Positions 57,701-64,000 of a stretch of 64,000 nt of DNA are shown piece after piece. Location: the NCBI RefSeq assembly GCF_949628215.1, contig NC_134297.1, forward strand, positions 6,324,001-6,388,000, read 5' to 3'. The notes below the pieces were generated by a model. The model was not told where the DNA came from and did no database searches. It was given only the letters and a program-made list of their open reading frames with translations. Position 1 is the first letter of the stretch, and each line of letters begins with the position of its first letter. The translations under genes and the position numbers were made by a program. This DNA is from Phalacrocorax aristotelis (taxonomy: Eukaryota; Chordata; Aves; Suliformes; Phalacrocoracidae).

Positions 57701-60700
57701 GATATTTGATATCAATACCAAAACAAAACAAGACATCCAAACTCTGACAGCTTCAGCACAGCGAAGGGGACAGCAGCGGGCATGTTCCACACACACTGCT
57801 AGAGATTTACCTCCCATGCCTAAGGCAGGGAGCACAAATGAATTCCATTAATCTTTCTGCTGAGATCAAGAGGGATAACAGCAGAAGCCGGGAGGTGTAG
57901 AGTCCCTTCTTTCCCTCTTCATTTTGCGCACTGGTGCTAGACTAACACCAACATCCATAAACATAATGAACTGGTAACTCAGATAGGTGGTAGTTTTCAT
58001 CAGCCACTACGGACGCAGAGTTTATGGATTAAGTCCGTACCTCCTTCCCAATCCCAAAAGCATCCGTGCAAAGAAATTTACCATTTTAGCTGGAGGTTTT
58101 GGCTTCTGCTGAAGAGCTTTCTTGGCCTTCGCTGCAGCAGCTTGAGCCTGGTGGATCCGTTCTGCAAATGCAAACTAACGATTAGAGCTCCTGAACACAA
58201 GCAAACTGATTTAAGAAAGGGCCCAGTTCAGAACTGTAAATTCATCTTCAGACAAGAAATCAAACACACATTGTCACGTAACAGTGCAAAGAAAAATACC
58301 CAGTAAAATTAGCCAAGAAGGCTGAAAACAAGGACACATAAGACATTGTGAATGCACAGGCATCTGCAGTTCTTGTACCCGGGATGCTATTTTTCAAACA
58401 AATACTTCAAACTGACACACTGCTCCACAAGACTGGATTTAAGTGTTGATGGGCCAACATTAGCAAACTGACTACGGAAAACGACTAGACTGACAAATTA
58501 ATGTTCATTAGCCAGCTGGAGTGAAGAAGCTCAAGAGATTTATCAACACTTTTGATTCTTAAGATATCACCAAGCCAGGCTTACCAAACTCTTCCTCACT
58601 CCTGTCCCGGTGCAGGTAGATCCACAACTTGCGTCCAATATCATATTTCACACAGGGATCTTTCTCATAGTGTAATCGATCCAGAGCTCCACTAACCACA
58701 GTATTAACCTAGAAGTTCAGAATTCACAGAATGACAAGATGTCCCTGGTTGGGACATCAAAAAGTCATGAATAGAAAAGTAATCCTATCTGGCACAAAAC
58801 CTGAGGAAGCTGCTAGCAACCCTTCTGAGTAAGAACTGACTGAGAGCAGATGTTACCGCAGAGGACGCTGTTTGCCACCTTGGATTAAATGCAGCTTCCA
58901 CCAAAGCTGAGAGCTCTGAAAACTGACTTTCTGGATCCAAAATGAGGGCAGATATATGAGGCAGTGTTAATTCTGTGGCCTTTCTAGCTGTTTTTGGTCA
59001 CCCAGAGCTCGGCGCAGGTTTGCAGCAGCTCACCAGAGCAGAACATAGCTCTCATTTGCTAGTCAAAGCAGCATAAAAAACTCATTGGGCCTCAGCCACT
59101 GAATACTGCCCAGCTCTGCGCAGTGTATTTTTAGGAGAATCTGTCTGAGGTTAGACGTGACACCCAACTTACCTGAGCACTTGTGACATCGGGAGCTAGG
59201 AACTGGGAATCTTTAAGCAGCTCACAGATCTCAGCACGAGTTCCTTCTCCATTAGGAAGCCGAGCAGCAGCATCACGAACTGAAATACAAAACTGGATCT
59301 TAAACTTCCAGCTGTAACTAGGTAGCCATACGCAAGTACTTTGGCAAATATGTTTTAGTATTGCTCCCTTAACCCCGCTCTCACAGTCCCTACTCGCTCA
59401 CTAAAATCTAGCCCCCACGATCCCTCAAAGATAAGAGTGGAGATTATGAAGGACTGTTTTAAAGTACGTCAACTGTGCCAGCTTTGCACTGGGAGTGATG
59501 AACAGCTCTGAGCCCCAGAATGACTTCGCAATGCCTCAGCTTCACAACAACGTACTGAAACCACCACTCCGTTTTCCAGTTACCTGTGCCCTAGCTTCAG
59601 CCAGCTCCATGGACTCTCCTCTCCATTTCCCATCTTCTCTCAGACCAACAGCAACGCACAGACGCCTTTTTTTCTAGTTATCCCTCCTCCCAGCATTTCA
59701 TCACCTCTCTTCCATATAATTTATCTCTTCTTCACTTATCTCATCCCAGTCTGCCCGCCTTTTCCCTTTAAAATGAATCATTGTTTGGCGGGTCAGGGAA
59801 GCCCTTTTCTTCGCCTTACCCAGAGACAAGATGGTGACGTACGCTGGCCTGTCTGAGCGCAGGAGAGAATGCTCTCGGGCTTTGTTTAGTGAGGTTTCCT
59901 TGTCAAACACCCCCTTCACGGGACCAACAACGGACTCAAAGCCATGCATACGGAAAGTGAAAGCTTTGTGGGGCTGGCTGTAACGGTAACGTTCCTGTTT
60001 TTGGAAACGGAGAGGAATGAATTAAGAAGGAAACATGTAGTGCGAAGTCTTAAAGCTTGTGCTACGTTTGTATTACAAGTTATAGTTCTCCAGAGAAAGC
60101 GTTTTTTTTAAAATCAAGGTTCAAATACTGCTGTATAAAGTGATTTTGGATCAAGACAAGCACAAACTACTTCAAGCAGAATATAAAGCACCACGTAACT
60201 GAAGCGTGCAGGTGCCATACATACATCAGGTTCATTGTTAAGCAGCTGCAGATACTAGAGAGGGGCCAGAGATACACCTTCTGCCCAGCAAACACCCCTT
60301 CCACCAGCAACAAGCAGCCCTTTCTTCCTCCTCTAATCCAGTGAAAGAGAGATTTCCAAAATTTAACCTGGATATTCTTCCACCCACACAGCACATGTAC
60401 CCAGGGAGAATCATCATCGTCACGTGTTTACCCTGTAGTACACACTGGCATCTACTCAGACAAGGCAACTACGTGTATGGGTGCGCTTCTTGCCACTTGT
60501 CTTCTGCTTGTACACGCACATGCCCCAGAAATAGAGAGACAAGTCATCCTCACACGCTGGGAGATGGCAGAGGAGACAGAAAGGCTGGCACTACCGACTG
60601 CAATTAGTTTTGCCTAATACCATGCAAACCCTCTTGTTTTAGTGGCCAACTGTTTCAACACGTGTGTTTAAAATTAAGTCTTACCTGCTCCTGAAACACG

Positions 60701-63700
60701 CGTTTCTCCTCTCCGGTGCTAGGTCGGACTACGTAGTCAGTCCTTCTGAAACAAAGGTCACCATCAGTCTGAGGAACTAGCAGCCCACCACAGCCCCAAA
60801 GAACATCCCAAAGCATTAGTCACCTCACCCTTTCTGCATATTCTTCTGAACAAATTCTGAAAGCATTTGGTAATACAAGTCCTGCAGAGATCTTAAAACA
60901 CACTCTAAGCACTGCCTGAAGGTAAGCTAGAACTGCAGATAATCAGGACGTAAGTTAGATTACATGTTTCCTCTGATAATATACATGAACTTGGAGAAAA
61001 ACCAGTTGGCTTTGTGAAGAGTAGTTCCTGCATTTATGAAATCAAACTGTCAAGTTCCCTCCTGCCCCGTGGAGTAAAATCTTTCTATTTTAAGCAACCA
61101 GCCCTTCAGATCCAGAGGTGCAGGGCTGCAAACTTTTGCAGGCACTGCAGAAGCTTTCAAGCAGTATTATATACTCACACTCTGGGAACCGGTGTTGTGG
61201 CATCTGAGCTGTCTTCATTTTCCTATCGAAAAACAGAAATGTCAATGTTGGATAAAATTCAGTCAAGTTTTGTACTGCTAGAAGGTGATTTTTCTGACTC
61301 ACTTTGAAAAACGTCTGGTCTTTGGTCTCCAACCAGAGCTGAAACAGAGCTGCCAATTCCTTCTCATGATCTTGGCAAGAACCTAGTCCGAGAAATCAGG
61401 AAAAATTAGGAAATAGAAGTCCTTTATTTGTTATGGAGCTGGTTGCTTGTACTTCACAGTCAGCTCCTACTCCCTTCCCCACTCTATCTATGCATCACCA
61501 GTCACAAGGCATCTTCCACACTTCACAGATGATCCAGTTTCAACACCTGAACACATCCAGGCTTAGGAAAGTGCTAAAACCTAGTTATTCTCCTGTGCCG
61601 GGTACGAAGGACGGTGCTTCAACACCTGGCACAGCAAGCAGGATCCTGTCTGAGACACGGCCATCTGACCCTTGCAGACGGTTCCCGCTCTCCAAAGTAA
61701 TCCCAGCCGCCGAGACCATGAGCAGAAACACATGCCTACCTAACCTCCACCAAAAACTGTGAGAGGGACCAGAGGCACAGCTTCCTGACTCCAAATCTCT
61801 GCCAGTTTAAGCCCTACAAGTACGATCACTAGAACCACTGTAGTTAAGAATGGAAAATTCTGCCTAGTCGCTAAAGGGACGAACATAAACACAAGACTTC
61901 TGTAATTCAGTGAGTACGAGCCTGGGTACATCAATTATCGATTTGCATTTTGGTTCCCACTTTTAAAAACGAGACTAGTATCCGTTTGCTCCACAGAGAA
62001 GCTTAATTCATATATAATTGTAATAACTATTACTCTGAATAATTGGAAGGTATGCTGTACAGAAGGGAAAACACGAAGGTGTTCAGACAGATTTGAAGGG
62101 GGACATAAACATGGTTAGGTCAGCAACATAAAGAAATACAGCCCAGCGCCTCTGCTCACTTATTGTCAGTCTGCTGCTGATGCTGATGTCTTGTGAAAAC
62201 CTCAAACCCAAAACACCTCTTTGCTTAGCTAAAAGAAAAGGCCTAACCAATGAATTAACAGCTCTGTTTGTCCTTCCCTCTGGGCTGCAGCGAGCTGAGA
62301 AGTAAAGTCCTGGAGAAAACAAGGAACCTTTACTGCATCAGCAATCACAGACGAGCACAAGTACTCACCAAGCAATTTCCACTGCTGAGTTTTTTCCTTG
62401 AATTCAACAAAAGGAGAGAAGCTGGAAGGGACATCTACAACGAAAAATGGGATGTCGGAGACATCATACAATCGTCCAACCCCCAAAACCCTGTTGTAAT
62501 GCAAGCTGTTGAGTTAGACTCATAATGACAGATAAAGCTTTTTAAGCCATTATGTAACCCATCTCTAAATTTATACTCGCCCAACGGGAAGGTAAGCGCC
62601 TCAGTTACAGTGCAAGCCCGAGAAAAGGACAGCGCGGGATAACGAGCCTTTCATGTACAGGCTGTCAGATGGGATCCTGTTCATGCCGTGAGGCAGCAGG
62701 AACCGCTGCTACGTGGTGACTGTTCCCAGGCTCGTGGGAAGCGAACTCGGGATTTACAGCGCGCACCGGCATTACGGAGAACGTGAAGCACCCGTGCCGC
62801 AAAGGCCACCGTGATCTACACTGTCCCTCCCTTTAAAACTTCCCACTAAGCAAATGAGAACCACAGAATAGGTCAGTTTAAAAGAATGTCTGAAGCTTAG
62901 CTGGTCCAAGGCCCAGCTCAAAGCTGGGCCAGCTTCATGTTTCCAGCGGATTGCTCGGAGTGGTGTCTAGTTTATTTTTTGTCATCTCTGAAGACAACCA
63001 CAACGTCTTTGCACCAGGAAGAGACTAATTTCTTCCTCCTTCAAACACCCCACCTCAAGTGCGTGGTCTGAATGGGAGAAACTGTCTATCGAGAGGCAAT
63101 TTTACATTTTCACATATGCAGGAATCAAGCTGGGTCTTATCTACTATCTACATGCAAAACAAGTCTGCTGCAGTCAAGGCACGTAGGCCATAAAGCCTGT
63201 CACAGAAACGCTGTCACCAATACAATGATTTATTGTAGCGATGAATTAAAAGTTGACTTGAGCTATAATATAAACCAGCACTGATTGGAACTGAGGCACA
63301 GCATCATTAGTATTTTTAACAGCCATTCTTACCTCTGCTGTCTCCCGTCAAGTACTGCAAGGCGGGTAAAACCAGTTCAGACCAGTTAGGGGCAAAGGAG
63401 AACCAGTTATTTAGTGCACTGGCAGGAGAAGATTGCCAATCTAGAACTTTGTCTTCAAGCTGAATTGGGAAAAGAAATATTCTATTAAGGATCTCACGCT
63501 TTAAACTACAACTGTTTTCATGGAGACAAAACAGCTAAACATATCTGGGGGACAAAAAGATTTTTATGTATATATATAAAAAAAAAATCACCTGGCTTTC
63601 TCAAGTGAGCATAACATAGTATTTGAGACAACAGACACCAAAAAGGGGAAAAAACTTCCCCACCATCTCTGCCCTTAATACACAGAACATATTCAACCAT

Positions 63701-64000
63701 GATCTAAAGAATGGGTATGGCAAGACCAACGGATGCAACTGACTACATTTATGAAACATGTTAAAACCAGAACATGGTATGCACTCCCAAAGGGTTTAAT
63801 TTCTTTAATATGTAATCAACATCTTAATATAATTTACTACGGGACAACTCTGGGGAAAAAAAAATAAAATCACCATTACGTAGCTATAAATCCCTCAATC
63901 CCCTAATTTCGCTTTCTGCAAAGACTCCTAGATAAGTGGGTGGCTCCTTACCACAGACAGAGTAGCAGGTCCTTCCAGAAACAGTATCTCCAAAAGAAGG
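51597..64000 (-). CDS. NFRKB: NFRKB (INO80G), 3' part, 17 exons, N-terminus beyond the window
   Basis: Nuclear subunit of the INO80 chromatin-remodelling complex. In the known family the N-terminal DEUBAD domain inhibits UCHL5/UCH37, and a winged-helix-like domain follows. Here 17 exons, all GT-AG and all in phase, encode 925 residues plus TGA, starting at [10 protein letters not shown] and corresponding to roughly human residue 375 onward of 1,299 (from memory). The winged-helix-like domain is covered by exons 64,000 to about 60,685. The rest is a long Ser/Thr/Pro/Ala/Gln-rich, probably disordered tail with conserved blocks ([37 protein letters not shown]). The DEUBAD exons are off the right edge. 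No disruption was seen. Confidence 0.97.
52428..53212 (-). mobile_element. CR1 LINE fragment in the last NFRKB intron
   Basis: About 785 bp, 5'-truncated, in the same orientation as NFRKB. It holds the ORF2 C-terminal region ([17 protein letters not shown]..., [19 protein letters not shown]) and the 3' end with AGGTTGGAAAAGACC in antisense near 52,440. It is closely similar to the CR1 at 27.6-28.6 kb but inverted relative to it. Confidence 0.93.
53283..53418 (-). CDS. NFRKB: NFRKB exon (136 nt)
   Basis: [46 protein letters not shown] Gln-rich run ends the exon. Phase 2 to 0. Confidence 0.97.
54197..54303 (-). CDS. NFRKB: NFRKB exon (107 nt)
   Basis: [35 protein letters not shown]. Phase 0 to 2. 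Confidence 0.96.
55033..55812 (-). CDS. NFRKB: NFRKB large exon (780 nt)
   Basis: 260 codons, phase 0-0. Blocks: [90 protein letters not shown]. Ser/Thr/Val/Ala-rich with conserved islands. Confidence 0.97.
56273..56491 (-). CDS. NFRKB: NFRKB exon (219 nt)
   Basis: [48 protein letters not shown]. 73 codons, phase 0-0, so skipping it would keep the frame. Confidence 0.95.
56814..57090 (-). CDS. NFRKB: NFRKB exon (277 nt)
   Basis: [54 protein letters not shown]. Gln/Pro/Val-rich disordered tail. Phase 2 to 0. Confidence 0.95.
57184..57404 (-). CDS. NFRKB: NFRKB exon (221 nt, Ser/Pro-rich)
   Basis: [47 protein letters not shown]. Low-complexity Ser/Thr/Pro tail with repeated TP dipeptides that could be proline-directed phosphorylation sites. 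Phase 0 to 2. Confidence 0.95.
58082..58161 (-). CDS. NFRKB: NFRKB exon (80 nt)
   Basis: [26 protein letters not shown]: an Ala/Lys-rich, probably helical basic segment. Phase 1 to 0. Confidence 0.96.
58585..58708 (-). CDS. NFRKB: NFRKB exon (124 nt)
   Basis: [40 protein letters not shown]. Phase 0 to 1. Confidence 0.97.
59173..59279 (-). CDS. NFRKB: NFRKB exon (107 nt)
   Basis: [36 protein letters not shown]. Phase 1 to 0. Confidence 0.96.
59820..59994 (-). CDS. NFRKB: NFRKB exon (175 nt)
   Basis: [58 protein letters not shown]. Nearly invariant with human. Phase 0 to 1. Confidence 0.97.
60685..60745 (-). CDS. NFRKB: NFRKB exon (61 nt)
   Basis: [20 protein letters not shown], phase 2 to 0. 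Confidence 0.95.
61179..61222 (-). CDS. NFRKB: NFRKB exon (44 nt)
   Basis: [15 protein letters not shown], phase 0 to 2. Short acidic linker conserved with human. Confidence 0.94.
61303..61382 (-). CDS. NFRKB: NFRKB exon (winged-helix-like domain)
   Basis: 80 nt: [20 protein letters not shown], then TFFK. Phase 1 to 0. Followed by an intron of only 80 nt. Confidence 0.95.
62369..62434 (-). CDS. NFRKB: NFRKB exon (winged-helix-like domain)
   Basis: 66 nt, phase 1-1: [21 protein letters not shown], identical over this block to human as I remember it. The acceptor is TTGTAG at 62,435; reading further upstream stays open by chance and is intronic. Confidence 0.95.
62862..63045 (-). repeat. Old degenerate CR1 fragment (tentative)
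   Basis: Plus-strand text beginning ACCACAGAATAGGTCAGTTTA, with CTGGTCCAAGGCCCAG and GACAACCACAACGTCTTTG, resembles the antisense 3' region of older CR1 subfamilies (bands around 'accacagaatcattcagg' and 'gagactccacaacctct'). Heavily diverged and lying in an NFRKB intron. Confidence 0.45.
63333..63459 (-). CDS. NFRKB: NFRKB exon (winged-helix-like domain)
   Basis: 127 nt, phase 0 to phase 1: [34 protein letters not shown]. Matches human [18 protein letters not shown]...[13 protein letters not shown]. Confidence 0.96.
63952..64000 (-). CDS. NFRKB: NFRKB exon (partial at window edge)
   Basis: Reads [16 protein letters not shown] before donor GTAAGG, matching human LLLEILLLESQASLPM. The acceptor lies beyond base 64,000. 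Confidence 0.93.

Larger units (their letters stand above)
51723..63951 (-). other. NFRKB introns (non-coding content)
   Basis: Introns longer than 300 nt: 63,460-63,951; 62,435-63,332 (old CR1 fragment); 61,383-62,368; 60,746-61,178; 59,995-60,684; 59,280-59,819; 58,709-59,172; 58,162-58,584; 57,405-58,081; 56,492-56,813; 55,813-56,272; 54,304-55,032; 53,419-54,196; 51,723-53,282 (CR1). Apart from the CR1 sequences I see only AT-rich unique DNA. Confidence 0.6.

Noticed and set aside
62229-62504. Longer NFRKB exon reading [18 protein letters not shown]... upstream of VPSSFSPF
   Set aside because: The frame stays open by chance into the intron. The acceptor at 62,435 joins in phase to the preceding exon and reproduces the known family sequence exactly.
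1-64000. tRNA, rRNA, snoRNA, microRNA, CRISPR or prokaryotic operon features
   Set aside because: No B-box/anticodon-type tRNA pattern, no rRNA similarity, no convincing C/D or H/ACA boxes and no spaced repeat array. The DNA is plainly eukaryotic.

Overview
This is vertebrate, almost certainly avian, nuclear DNA. There are no bacterial-style operons. Genes are split into short exons with GT-AG introns, and the only substantial transposons are 5'-truncated CR1 LINEs of the bird/reptile type. I recognise two protein-coding genes, both on the minus strand and in tandem. I reconstructed them exon by exon, checking splice phase at every junction. No operon, CRISPR array, tRNA or rRNA was seen.

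Region 1 (1-20,720): no supported gene. It holds moderately GC-rich DNA, a few AT-rich islands with dense transcription-factor-like motifs (about 2.4, 4.2-4.5, 5.6-6.5 and 9.3 kb), simple repeats and a 29-base G run. If gene order follows human 11q24, ZBTB44 should lie to the left, converging on ST14, but I find none of its coding sequence here.

Region 2 (about 20,720-41,100, minus strand): the complete ST14 (matriptase) gene in 19 coding exons, giving 848 aa against 855 aa in human. It is a type II membrane serine protease with a cytoplasmic tail, TM segment, SEA domain, two CUB domains, four LDLa repeats and a trypsin-like catalytic domain. Exon 1 sits in a CpG island at 40.84-41.27 kb. Intron 1 is 8.4 kb and intron 9 contains an antisense CR1.

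Region 3 (41,300-49,600): spacer between the ST14 promoter and the NFRKB 3' end. A set of phase-compatible, exon-like open segments on the minus strand (47,045-50,290) could be an unrecognised or decayed gene. It lacks a start codon and contains a stop and a frame change, so it is a hypothesis only.

Region 4 (about 49.6 or 50.8-64,000, minus strand): the 3' part of NFRKB (INO80 complex subunit, INO80G). Seventeen exons encode the last 925 residues, including the winged-helix-like domain. The N-terminal exons lie beyond the right edge. The last intron contains a sense-oriented CR1.

The two genes are not functionally linked. ST14 acts at the epithelial cell surface and NFRKB in nuclear chromatin remodelling. 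The tandem order <ST14 <NFRKB differs from the human order as I remember it and is consistent with an inversion of the NFRKB-PRDM10-APLP2 block.
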